NCBI RefSeq assembly: GCF_014205055.1 | Contig: NZ_JACHMS010000001.1 | Coordinates: 7,592,501 to 7,656,500 of the forward strand | Source of the DNA: Streptomyces luteogriseus | Lineage (GTDB): Bacteria > Actinomycetota > Actinomycetes > Streptomycetales > Streptomycetaceae | DNA length: 64,000 bases | Direction of reading: 5' to 3' | Shown: one piece after another, positions 1-7,897 of the stretch | How the letters are laid out: each line of letters opens with the position of its first letter | How positions within the stretch are numbered: the first letter of the stretch is position 1 | The notes under the pieces: model-generated | The model's database searches: none | Told to the model about the DNA's origin: nothing | The model's input: the letters and a program-made list of their open reading frames with translations, nothing else | Translations under genes and position numbers: made by a program

Positions 1-1
1 C

Positions 2-499
2 ACCTGGCTGTGGGCGGTCCTGATCGGTGCGGGCACCTCGGTCGTGGCGATCACCAGTGACCGCTGGGGCGTGCTGGCGGTCCTCTTCGTGCACATGGTC
101 CTGGCCATCGAGGGCCTGCTCTGGCGGGCGACGCGCGGCTCCAGCAGCGAGGTCCTGGTGTGGCTGCTGGCCGCGACCACCGCGTGGATCCTCGCGGGCG
201 TCCTGGACAAGCCGGGCAACGGCGCGGACTGGCTGTTCACGGCGCCGGGCCAGGAGTACCTGTGGCTGGGGCTGCCGGTCGTGCTGGGCGCGCTCGTGCA
301 CGACGTCGGGGACGCGCTCACCGTGTCCGGCTGCCCGATCCTGTGGCCCATCCCGGTCGGGCGCAAGCGCTGGTACCCGATCGGGCCGCCGAAGGTCATG
401 CGGTTCCGGGCGGGCAGCTGGGTCGAGCTCAAGGTGCTGATGCCGGTGTTCATGCTGCTGGGCGGGGTGGGCTGCGCGGCGGCGCTCAACGTCATCTGA
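2..499 (+). CDS. Membrane-bound metal-dependent hydrolase-like protein (YdjM/DUF457 type), 5' end outside window
   Basis: The reading frame is open from the first bases of the window, so the true start lies upstream; about 165 C-terminal residues are visible. They contain hydrophobic helices, a conserved H-D-x-G-D segment (HDVGDALT) followed by a proline/tryptophan-rich stretch and a final helix. This arrangement matches the tail of the YdjM/LexA-regulated inner-membrane hydrolase family. The role in Streptomyces is not established; the name is by family resemblance only. The gene converges on the L31 gene with a short repeat-containing spacer between them. Confidence 0.7.
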   Translation, partial: TWLWAVLIGAGTSVVAITSDRWGVLAVLFVHMVLAIEGLLWRATRGSSSEVLVWLLAATTAWILAGVLDKPGNGADWLFTAPGQEYLWLGLPVVLGALVHDVGDALTVSGCPILWPIPVGRKRWYPIGPPKVMRFRAGSWVELKVLMPVFMLLGGVGCAAALNVI

Positions 500-524
500 C
501 CCCAGGAGCCCCGCCGCACTCTCT

Positions 525-612
525 AGGAGCCCCGCCCCCAGCACCTCAGCCCCTAGCACCTCAGCCCCCAGGACCTCAACCTCCAGGACCTCCGCCCCGT
601 AGGCCTCAGCCG
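525..612. repeat. Imperfect 15-bp tandem repeat (mini-satellite)
   Basis: About five units with a period of 15 bases and a core like AGCACCTCAGCCCC follow each other between the convergent membrane-protein and L31 genes. Units 540-554 and 555-569 differ only at the last base; later units diverge further. The last unit runs into the 3' end of the L31 gene. No clear stem-loop was seen here. Confidence 0.65.
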
Positions 613-851
613 CCGCCGTAGCGCCGCTCGAAGGCGGCGACCCTGCCTTCCGAGTCCACCGTGCGGGCCTTGCCCGTGTAGAAGGGGTGGCTCTCGGAGG
701 AGATCTCCACGTCCACGACCGGGTAGGTCTCGCCGTCGTCCCATTCGATGGTCTGCTCGCTGGTCGCGGTGGACCGGGTGAGGAACGCGTACCCGGCGGC
801 GCGGTCGCGGAAGACGACGGGGTGGTAGTCGGGGTGCTTCTCCTGCTGCAT
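606..851 (-). CDS. rpmE2: 50S ribosomal protein L31 type B
   Basis: An 81-residue protein that matches type-B L31 along its whole length, starting MQQEKHPDY and including the conserved VVFRDRAAGYAFLTRST and SHPFYTGKA segments. It lacks the CxxC zinc-ribbon cysteines of the zinc-binding L31, so it is the zinc-independent paralogue that replaces the zinc form on the ribosome when zinc is scarce. GAGGAG sits a few bases before the ATG. In many bacteria such genes are repressed by Zur; I could not see a convincing Zur box in the short upstream region, so that regulation is not claimed. It may share a transcript with the DUF5709 gene 35 bases upstream. Confidence 0.95.
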   Translation of the reverse strand: MQQEKHPDYHPVVFRDRAAGYAFLTRSTATSEQTIEWDDGETYPVVDVEISSESHPFYTGKARTVDSEGRVAAFERRYGGG

Positions 852-886
852 GGGTGCTCCTCGAGCGGCTCGGGACGGGCTTGCGA

Positions 887-1357
887 TCAGCCGGACAGGG
901 TGTCCTCGTCGACGATGTGCACGGCGGCCTCCTCGGCCGACGCAGCAGCGCCGTCGATGCCCACGTCCATGGCGACCAGCGCCTCCTCCTCGTCCTCGTG
1001 GGCGCCCTCGTCGGGTGCCACGAGCCGGCCGGAGCGCGCGGCGCCGACCTCGTTGTCCAGGAGTTCCCCGTCGGAGCCCGCGCAGTCCCCGAGGCCGTCA
1101 CCGTCCGGGACGGCGGCGTCCGGCAGCTCCTCGGAGAGCCGCTGGTCCAGCGTCTCGCCCCGCTGCCGCTCGGCGGCCGTCACACCGAGGTGCTCGACGG
1201 CCCAGGGCCGTTCGGGAGGGGACCAGCCCCGGTCCAGGGGATCGTCGACGCCGTCGTTCTCCAGGGTGTCCTCGGCGTCGAGCAGCCCCGTGTCCTCCCT
1301 CTGCTCGTCTTGGTCCGGCTGGTAGACGTCGTCTCCCCAGCCGTCGGAGCTGTTCAC
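887..1357 (-). CDS. DUF5709 family acidic protein
   Basis: A 156-residue, strongly acidic soluble protein with no signal peptide or membrane helix. It begins with a DxYQPDQ-type segment and contains the ERPWAVEHLGVTAAERQRGETLDQRLSEE block typical of the actinobacterial DUF5709 family. The family has no known biochemical function. It lies upstream of rpmE2 on the same strand and is separated from the ABC exporter genes by a terminator, so it probably starts a small transcript with L31. Confidence 0.8.
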   Translation of the reverse strand: MNSSDGWGDDVYQPDQDEQREDTGLLDAEDTLENDGVDDPLDRGWSPPERPWAVEHLGVTAAERQRGETLDQRLSEELPDAAVPDGDGLGDCAGSDGELLDNEVGAARSGRLVAPDEGAHEDEEEALVAMDVGIDGAAASAEEAAVHIVDEDTLSG

Positions 1358-1523
1358 GGGTACCTCCAGGGGGGTGGGACGAGCCCGTTCTCACGGGACC
1401 CGCTCCGGGCCGCCGCCGCACGGAGCACGGACGCCGCCCGAACCACTGCTTCCCGGGCGTCCCCCGAGCCGGTGCCTGATTCCAGCCTTCCACCCCGGCT
1501 CGGGACCGCGCAACGCCAAGGAC

Positions 1524-1556
1524 ACGGCCGCCCCTCCCCGAGAGGCGGGCGGCCGT
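1524..1556 (-). terminator. Stem-loop terminator after the ABC exporter operon
   Basis: A perfect 10-bp inverted repeat (ACGGCCGCCC / GGGCGGCCGT) with a 13-base loop lies 17 bases past the stop codon of the second ABC subunit. There is no U-tract, as is usual in Streptomyces. Confidence 0.7.
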
Positions 1557-1573
1557 CTCGTACGGCGAAGTGC

Positions 1574-3355
1574 TCAGCCGTGCCACGACCTCCACAGCGC
1601 CGCGTACGCGCCGTCCGCCGCGACCAGCTCGTCGTGGCTGCCCAGCTCGCTGATGCGGCCGCTCTCGACGACGGCGATGACGTCCGCGTCGTGGGCCGTG
1701 TGCAGCCGGTGGGCGATGGCGACGACCGTGCGGCCGTCCAGGACCCGGGCCAGGGACCGTTCCAGGTTGCGGGCGGCGCGCGGGTCCAGCAGGGACGTCG
1801 CCTCGTCGAGGACCAGCGTGTGCGGGTCGGCCAGCACCAGGCGGGCCAGCGCGATCTGCTGGGCCTGGGCCGGGGTGAGCGCCAGCCCGCCCGAGCCGAC
1901 CTCGGTGTCCAGGCCCTCCTCCAGTGCACGGGCCCAGCCGTCCGCGTCGACCGCGCCCAGCGCCGCCCACAGCTCGGCGTCCACGGCACCGGTCCGCGCG
2001 AGCCGCAGGTTGTCACGCAGGGAGCCCACGAAGACGTGATGCTCCTGGTTGACGAGGGCCACATGCGAGCGGACGCGTTCGGCGGGCATCCGGGACAGCT
2101 CGGCGCTGCCCAGGGTGATCCGGCCGTCCCGGGGCGCGTAGATCCCCGCGAGCAGTCGGCCCAGTGTGGACTTCCCCGCGCCCGAGGGGCCGACCAGGGC
2201 CAGCCGGGTGCCGGGGGAGACCTCCAGGGACACCTTGCGCAGGACGTCCACGCCCTCCAGGTAGCCGAAGTGCACCCGGTCGGCGTGCACATGGCGTCCC
2301 TCGGGGGCCACCGACGGATCCCCGGCGTCCGGCTCGATGTCCCGGACCCCGACGAGCCGGGCCAGCGACACCTGAGCCACCTGCAGCTCGTCGTACCAGC
2401 GCAGGATCATGCCCACCGGGTCGACCAGCATCTGGGCGATCAGCGCGCCGGTGGTCAGCTGGCCGACGTCGATCCACCCGTGCAGGGCGAACACCCCGCC
2501 GATCATCAGGACCGAGGCGAGCACGGTCACGTGGGTGGTGTTGATGACCGGGAAGAGCACCGACCGCAGCCAGAGCGTGTACCGCTCCCAGGCCGTCCAC
2601 TCCCGGATCCGCTGCTCGGACAGCCCGACGCGGCGCTCGCCCAGGCGGTGGGCCTCGACGGTGCGCCCGGCGTCCACTGTCTCGGCGAGCGCGGCGGCCA
2701 CGGCGGCGTACCCGGCGGCCTCGGAACGGTAGGCCGAGGGCGCCCGCCGGAAGTACCAGCGGCAGCCGACGATCAGCAGCGGCAGGGCGAGCAGCACGGC
2801 GAGCGCCAGCGGCGGCGCCGTGATCACGAGCCCGCCCATGAGCAGGACCACCCACACCACGCCGATCGACAGCTGCGGCACGGCCTCCCGCATGGCGTTG
2901 CCGAGGCGGTCGATGTCCGTCGTGATGCGCGACAGCAGATCGCCGGTCCCGGCCCGCTCCAGCACACCGGGCGGCAGCCCGACCGACCGGACGAGGAAGT
3001 CCTCGCGCAGGTCGGCCAGCATCCGCTCGCCCAGCATCGCGCCGCGCAGTCGTACCTGCCGGACGAACACGGCCTGGACGGCCAGCGCGGCCACGAAGAG
3101 CCCGGCGGTCAGTTCCAGCCGCAGGTCCCGCGCCCCGTCGGACACCCGCTCCACCAGTCCGCCCAGCAGCCAGGGACCGGCCATCGAGGCGATCACGGCG
3201 GCGGTGTTGACGGCGACCAGCAGCAGGAACGCCCGCCGGTGCCGGCGCAGCAGCTCGGCCACGTAGGCGCGGACGGTCTCGGGGGCGCCGACGGGCAGGG
3301 TGTTCGCCGTCGTCGGGGCCGCCGGGTCGTACGCCGGTGGCGCGACGCCGATCAT
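1574..3355 (-). CDS. ABC exporter half-transporter, subunit with intact Walker A
   Basis: A 593-residue permease-ATPase fusion. Residues about 40-320 form six membrane helices of the type IV exporter fold; the nucleotide-binding domain follows. Walker A (GPSGAGKS, about 389-396), Walker B (TLVLDE) and the H-loop (AHRL, His about 549) are intact, but the ABC signature reads LTPAQ where LSGGQ is expected. The start was chosen because its ATG overlaps the stop of the upstream subunit as ATGA, giving translational coupling; a longer upstream reading would only overlap that gene. It must pair with the neighbouring subunit, which supplies a good signature. The exported substrate is unknown. Confidence 0.9.
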   Translation of the reverse strand: MIGVAPPAYDPAAPTTANTLPVGAPETVRAYVAELLRRHRRAFLLLVAVNTAAVIASMAGPWLLGGLVERVSDGARDLRLELTAGLFVAALAVQAVFVRQVRLRGAMLGERMLADLREDFLVRSVGLPPGVLERAGTGDLLSRITTDIDRLGNAMREAVPQLSIGVVWVVLLMGGLVITAPPLALAVLLALPLLIVGCRWYFRRAPSAYRSEAAGYAAVAAALAETVDAGRTVEAHRLGERRVGLSEQRIREWTAWERYTLWLRSVLFPVINTTHVTVLASVLMIGGVFALHGWIDVGQLTTGALIAQMLVDPVGMILRWYDELQVAQVSLARLVGVRDIEPDAGDPSVAPEGRHVHADRVHFGYLEGVDVLRKVSLEVSPGTRLALVGPSGAGKSTLGRLLAGIYAPRDGRITLGSAELSRMPAERVRSHVALVNQEHHVFVGSLRDNLRLARTGAVDAELWAALGAVDADGWARALEEGLDTEVGSGGLALTPAQAQQIALARLVLADPHTLVLDEATSLLDPRAARNLERSLARVLDGRTVVAIAHRLHTAHDADVIAVVESGRISELGSHDELVAADGAYAALWRSWHG

Positions 3356-5157
3356 GCCTTCTCCTCGATCTCTTCCAGTTCGTGCAGGACGTCGTTCAGG
3401 GCGACGGAGCCGTTCAGCGTGGCCTCGTCGTCCGTCTCGCGGGTGACCACCGCCCGGTAGCGGGGCTCGGTGCGCAGCAGTTCGCGGTGGGCGCCGACCG
3501 CCACGGCCTCGCCGTCGTGCAGGAACACCACCCGGTCGGCGCGGTCCAGCAGCAGCGGCGAGGAGGTGAACACCACGGTCGTGCGCCCCTCGCGCAACTC
3601 CCGTACACCCCGCGCGATCCGGGCCTCGGTGTGCGAGTCGACGGCCGAGGTCGGCTCGTCCAGGACGAGGGCCTCCGGGTCCGTGATCAGTGACCGGGCG
3701 AGCGCGAGCCGCTGGCGCTGACCGCCGGACAGAGACCGGCCGCGCTCGGTGATCCGGGCGTCCATGGGGTCGGTGGCGTCCACTGAGCCCTGCACCAGCG
3801 CCGCCAGCACGTCGTCGCACTGCGCGGCCGCCAGCGCCTGATCCGGCTGGACGGCGCCCGACGCGGGTACGTCGAGCAGGTCGCGCAGTGTGCCGGACAG
3901 CAGTACCGGATCCTTGTCCTGGACGAGGACGGCCGTACGGGCGCTGTCCAGCGGCAGTTCGTCCAGCGGCACCCCGCCCAGCAGCACCGAGGCGCCCCCC
4001 TGGGACGGGTGTCCGCCCAGCCGTTCCGCCAGCAGGCCCGCCGCGTCCGGGTCGCCGCACACCACCGCCGTGAGCCGGCCGGCGGGCACGAGCAGCCCGG
4101 TCTGCGGGTCGTACAGGTCGCCGGAGGGCACGTCGGCCGCGCGCGATCCGGCGGTGTCGGTGGGCCGTTGCAGCGACAGCACTCCCGCGGCCCGTTTGGC
4201 GGAGGGCCGGGAGAAGGAGTACGCCATGGCGATCTCCTCGAAGTGCCGCAGCGGGTAGGTGAGGACCATCACCGAGCTGTAGACGGTGACCAGTTCACCG
4301 ACGGTGATCCGGCCCTCGTGCGCCAGCCGGACGCCGTACCAGACGACGGCGATGAGCAGCAGCCCGGGCAGCAGGACCTGGATCGCGGAGATCAGGGACC
4401 ACATGCGGGCGCTGCGCACGGCCGCGTGGCGGACCTCCTGGGAGGCGCTGCGGTAGCGGTCGAGGAACAGTTCCTCGCCGCCGATGCCGCGCAGCACGCG
4501 CAGGCCGGCGACGGTGTCCGAGGCGAGTTCGGTGGCGCGTCCGGCCTTCTCGCGCTGGGTGTCGGCACGCCGGGTGGCGCGGGGCAGCAGCGGCAGCACG
4601 GCGAGCGCCAGCGCGGGCAGCCCCACGGCGACGACCACGCCGAGCGCCGGCTGGTAGACGAGCAGGCCCGCGCAGACCAGCACGATCGTGACCAGAGCCG
4701 CGGTGAAGCGGGACAGGGCCTCGACGAACCAGCCGATCTTCTCCACGTCACCGGTCGAGACCGCCACCACCTCACCGGCCGCGACGCGCCGGGTCAGCGC
4801 CGAGCCCAGATGAGCGGCCTTGCGGGCGAGCAGTTGCTGGACGCGGGCGGCCGCCGTGATCCAGTTGGTGATCGCGGTGCGGTGCAGGAAGGTGTCGCCG
4901 ACCGCGTTGCCCACGCAGGCCAGCGCCAGCAGGCCGCCCGCCAGGGCGAGCCCGGTGCCGGAGCGGTCGACGACGGCCTGTACGGCGACCCCGACGCAGA
5001 ACGGCAGGGCGGCGACGGAGGCGAAGTGCAACAGCCCCCAGGCCAGCGACTTGAGCTGACCGCCCAGCTGATTGCGGAAGAGCCACCACAGGAATCGGGG
5101 CCCCGAACGCGCGTCCGGCACGCCCGGGTCGGGGTACGGAAGGTCTTGAATCTGCAT
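3352..5157 (-). CDS. ABC exporter half-transporter, subunit with destroyed Walker A
   Basis: A 601-residue permease-ATPase fusion with six membrane helices in residues about 35-310. In the ATPase domain the Walker A position reads GDPDAAGL (about 368-375), lacking the essential GK(S/T), and the H-loop histidine is replaced (FTSSP, about 530-534). The signature LSGGQ (476-480) and Walker B ALVLDE are intact. These losses complement those of the downstream subunit, so the pair should form one functional and one dead ATP site. The start is MQIQDL; the reading frame extends upstream without typical coding character. The upstream spacer to the divergent transpeptidase gene has an inverted repeat that may be an operator. 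Confidence 0.9.
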   Translation of the reverse strand: MQIQDLPYPDPGVPDARSGPRFLWWLFRNQLGGQLKSLAWGLLHFASVAALPFCVGVAVQAVVDRSGTGLALAGGLLALACVGNAVGDTFLHRTAITNWITAAARVQQLLARKAAHLGSALTRRVAAGEVVAVSTGDVEKIGWFVEALSRFTAALVTIVLVCAGLLVYQPALGVVVAVGLPALALAVLPLLPRATRRADTQREKAGRATELASDTVAGLRVLRGIGGEELFLDRYRSASQEVRHAAVRSARMWSLISAIQVLLPGLLLIAVVWYGVRLAHEGRITVGELVTVYSSVMVLTYPLRHFEEIAMAYSFSRPSAKRAAGVLSLQRPTDTAGSRAADVPSGDLYDPQTGLLVPAGRLTAVVCGDPDAAGLLAERLGGHPSQGGASVLLGGVPLDELPLDSARTAVLVQDKDPVLLSGTLRDLLDVPASGAVQPDQALAAAQCDDVLAALVQGSVDATDPMDARITERGRSLSGGQRQRLALARSLITDPEALVLDEPTSAVDSHTEARIARGVRELREGRTTVVFTSSPLLLDRADRVVFLHDGEAVAVGAHRELLRTEPRYRAVVTRETDDEATLNGSVALNDVLHELEEIEEKA

Positions 5158-5212
5158 GACGTCCCAGTGGCTCGTGTCAGGGTGTGGAGTCCGGCCGAAG
5201 GCAGCAAACCGT

Positions 5213-5229
5213 GACAGGTTCGCCCTGTC
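5213..5229. promoter_or_regulatory. Inverted repeat in divergent promoter region
   Basis: GACAGG and CCTGTC are perfect 6-bp arms separated by five bases, located 56 bases upstream of the ABC exporter start and about 120 bases upstream of the transpeptidase gene. It could be an operator; no regulator gene is adjacent. Confidence 0.35.
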
Positions 5230-5347
5230 GCGAGGTGGCGGGCAACAGGTTTTCCGCCCACCGATCGGAACCGGCCGTCCGCCCTGAGCCACCGGCTCTC
5301 CGGGCATCCGCCCGCCGTCGCCCGGAAGGCGGTGCGACCATGGAGCG

Positions 5348-6076
5348 ATGCACAGTGGTGGACGACGAGCCGTGGCCGCGACGACGGCCCTCGCCTCTCT
5401 CCTGACGGCTCTGTCCGCCTGCGGAGGCGCGGAGGACAGTGGGGCGACACAGGCCGCGGGCCGGGCGGCCCGCACCCCCGCGGCCACGGCCGCCGCGACG
5501 CGCATCCCCGGCGTCGGCGACCGCCTCCAGCGGCGGATCCCGTCCGGCTCCCGTCAGGTCGTCGCGGTCTACGGCGACGGGAAGGACTCGGCCGACTCCA
5601 CGGTCGTCCTGTACACGAAGCACGGCTCGACCTGGCAGCGGGAGCGCGGCTGGGCCGGGCACAACGGCAAGAAGGGCTGGACCACCGACCATCACGAGGA
5701 CGACGACCGCAGCCCCGTGGGCGTGTTCACCCTCAGCGACGCGGGCGGTGTGCTGCCGGACCCGGGCTCCGGGCTGCCGTACACGCGCTCCGCGGCCTTC
5801 GCCGCCCCGCGCTGGTGGGCCAAGTCGCACTGGCACGACTTCGATTACGTCATCGCCATCGACTACAACCGCGTCAAGGGCACCCCGCCGAACGACCCGA
5901 CCCGCCCCCAGGGTGCGAAGAAGGGCGGTGGGATCTGGCTGCACATGGACCACGGCAGCGGCACGTCGGCCTGCGTCAGCGTGCCCGAGCAGGCGATGGG
6001 GTACCTCCTGCGCACGCTCGACCCGCGACAGCGTCCCGTGGTGGTGATGGGGGACAGGGCGGACCTGGCGGCCTAG
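5348..6076 (+). CDS. L,D-transpeptidase family lipoprotein
   Basis: A 242-residue exported protein. The N-terminus has a signal peptide ending in a lipobox (LSAC, Cys about 25), so it is probably anchored to the outer face of the membrane. The rest resembles the YkuD-type catalytic domain, with a late His-rich segment (WLHMDHGSG) followed by TSACVSV, which carries the probable catalytic cysteine. Such enzymes make 3-3 cross-links in peptidoglycan or related bonds. The spacing between His and Cys differs slightly from the usual SHGC form, so the exact reaction is uncertain. The ribosome binding site is weak and very close to the ATG. Confidence 0.8.
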   Translation: MHSGGRRAVAATTALASLLTALSACGGAEDSGATQAAGRAARTPAATAAATRIPGVGDRLQRRIPSGSRQVVAVYGDGKDSADSTVVLYTKHGSTWQRERGWAGHNGKKGWTTDHHEDDDRSPVGVFTLSDAGGVLPDPGSGLPYTRSAAFAAPRWWAKSHWHDFDYVIAIDYNRVKGTPPNDPTRPQGAKKGGGIWLHMDHGSGTSACVSVPEQAMGYLLRTLDPRQRPVVVMGDRADLAA

Positions 6077-6118
6077 TCCTCATTGCGCGGATGGCCGACT
6101 CCCCGTAGAACACCGCCC

Positions 6119-7723
6119 ATGAAGAGACGGATCGTCATGTCCATGCTCGCCGGGGCGACCCTCCTGGTGAGCACCCTTCTCGGCACCGGCCCCGCCGGGG
6201 CCGCCGACGTCCCGGCCCCGGCGGCCGGGGCCCCCGCCGAGTTCGGCACCGACTGGCACGACCCGGTCACGGCCGCACCACCGGTGGAAAGGCCCTCCGG
6301 AAAGTCCTGCGAAGTCACCCTGGCCCGGGCGCAGTTCCGTGACTTCACCCCGTACCGCGGCACGTACACGCCCCCGGAGGGCTGCGGCGACCGCTGGAGC
6401 AAGGTGGTGCTGCGGCTCGACGGGAAGGTCAAGGGGCGCCAGTACGACCGGCTCGGCCACCTCCGGGTCGGCGGGGTCGAGATCCTCCGGACGTCGACGC
6501 CGCAGCCCTCACCCGACGGCATCGAGTGGTCCGTGGAGAAGGACGTCACGCGCTACAGCGACACCTTCCGCACGGGCCGGGACGTCGAGATGCTCATCGG
6601 GAACGTCGTCGACGACACCTACACGGGCGTCCTCGACGTCAAGGCCACGCTGACGTTCTACCGGGGCCGCCCGGACGGCGGGAGCCCCGACCGGGTCCTC
6701 ACCCTCGACGGCGACTCGGCCCTCAGCACCCCGCGCAACAGCGAGCGCATCGTCGCCGAGGTGTACGCGACGGGCTCCGGCGGCGGCTGCGAGGAGTACT
6801 GGTACCTGACGGTGCCCGATCCGGCGCCGTACTCCTGCAAGGCCGGTCAAGGCCCCTACCGGGAGGTGCGGATCAGCGTGGACGGCCGGCTCGCCGGCAT
6901 CGCCGCCCCGTTCCCGACCGTGTGGACCGGAGGCTGGTCCAACCCGTTCCTCTGGTATGTGATCCCGGGCCCGCGCGCCCTCGACATCAAGCCGATCACC
7001 TACGACCTCTCTCCCTTCGCCGGGATCCTCAACGACGGGCGCCCGCACCGCGTCGAGGTCTCGGTCGTCGGCGTGCCCGAGGGGCAGACCGGCTGGAGCA
7101 CGCCCGTGAACGTCCTCGTCTGGCAGGACGAGCAGCGCGCACGGGTCACCGGGAAGCTCACCGTGCACAAGGAGGGTGGCCTCTCCAACTCGTCCGTGTA
7201 TACGCCCGGTCCGGAGCACCGGGTCGACACCGAGGGCGCCCACCGGCTGACCGTCGGCGGCTACGTCGACACGTCGCACGGCCGCGTGAGGACCACCGTC
7301 AGCCGCTCGCTCGCCCACACGTCCACGCACCGCTGGACCGACGCCGAGACGCGTGACGCTCTCGACGCCGGCTGGACGGACGACGAGTCGGTGACCGCCG
7401 GCGGGCGCGCCACTCGGACCCATCGCGCCTACACGATGGACGGTGCGACCACCCTCGGTGCGGGCGACCGCCTGCGCACCGTGCTGACCCTCGGCGACCG
7501 CGCCTCGGTCGTCGACACGAACGGCGGGCGACGCACGGCGTGGTCACGGCTCGACAACTCCTATACGGGCGACGCGACGTACACGGCGAACGTGCCACGC
7601 GACCAGCGCCACGCGGTCGGCACCACCAGTGAGCGCTACCGGCTGTACGGCTCACGCGGTTGCCACGACCGGACCCTGACCACCGTGCAGGGGGTGCTCA
7701 CGGAGGACCGCCGCCGATGCTGA
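6119..7723 (+). CDS. Secreted PNGase A-like peptide-N4-asparagine amidase
   Basis: A 534-residue protein with a classical signal peptide (MKRRIVMSML start, cleavage after GPAGA). The mature part carries the hallmarks of the peptide-N4-(N-acetyl-glucosaminyl)asparagine amidase A family: FTPYRGTYTPPEGC, a WSKVVLRLDG strand, GRQYDRLGHL and GGVEILRTSTPQP near residues 75-140. Plant and bacterial members remove N-glycans from glycoproteins. I chose the ATG directly before the signal peptide; an in-frame start 36 bases upstream would add residues with no signal character. It follows the transpeptidase gene by 42 bases and may be cotranscribed. Confidence 0.8.
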   Translation: MKRRIVMSMLAGATLLVSTLLGTGPAGAADVPAPAAGAPAEFGTDWHDPVTAAPPVERPSGKSCEVTLARAQFRDFTPYRGTYTPPEGCGDRWSKVVLRLDGKVKGRQYDRLGHLRVGGVEILRTSTPQPSPDGIEWSVEKDVTRYSDTFRTGRDVEMLIGNVVDDTYTGVLDVKATLTFYRGRPDGGSPDRVLTLDGDSALSTPRNSERIVAEVYATGSGGGCEEYWYLTVPDPAPYSCKAGQGPYREVRISVDGRLAGIAAPFPTVWTGGWSNPFLWYVIPGPRALDIKPITYDLSPFAGILNDGRPHRVEVSVVGVPEGQTGWSTPVNVLVWQDEQRARVTGKLTVHKEGGLSNSSVYTPGPEHRVDTEGAHRLTVGGYVDTSHGRVRTTVSRSLAHTSTHRWTDAETRDALDAGWTDDESVTAGGRATRTHRAYTMDGATTLGAGDRLRTVLTLGDRASVVDTNGGRRTAWSRLDNSYTGDATYTANVPRDQRHAVGTTSERYRLYGSRGCHDRTLTTVQGVLTEDRRRC

Positions 7724-7749
7724 GGTGAGCGGTGGGGCGCGTGTGGCGT

Positions 7750-7765
7750 GTGTCACTTATGACAC
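7750..7765. promoter_or_regulatory. Palindromic operator candidate upstream of dctA
   Basis: GTGTCA-CTTA-TGACAC is a perfect 6-bp inverted repeat in the 174-base spacer before the dicarboxylate carrier gene. The surrounding bases are unusually AT-rich for this genome, fitting a promoter region. Confidence 0.45.
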
Positions 7766-7829
7766 TTTTACTTGGCTGAAACGTTGCGGCCTTGTGCGCG
7801 ATCAAGACAGCCTCCAGAGTGTCGGAAAC

Positions 7830-7843
7830 GGAAACCGCTTTCC
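7830..7843. promoter_or_regulatory. LacI-family-type operator upstream of dctA
   Basis: GGAAACCGCTTTCC contains GAAANCGNTTTC, the central CpG palindrome typical of LacI-family repressor sites. It lies 54 bases before the dctA start. A close relative of this motif occurs upstream of the GH115 gene in the same window. Confidence 0.5.
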
Positions 7844-7897
7844 GCATCACAGAAGTCCCCTCCGGCTTCTGTGCGTCCCGTCCCCCTAGGAGGCTTC

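Noticed and set aside
606..900. Zur box upstream of rpmE2
   Set aside because: No sequence close to the known Streptomyces Zur palindrome was found in the short upstream region.
854..3460. An 868-codon open frame on the plus strand across the ABC exporter genes
   Set aside because: It is antisense to two genes with clear ABC motifs, and has repetitive Gly/Gln/Val/Asp-rich composition typical of shadow frames.
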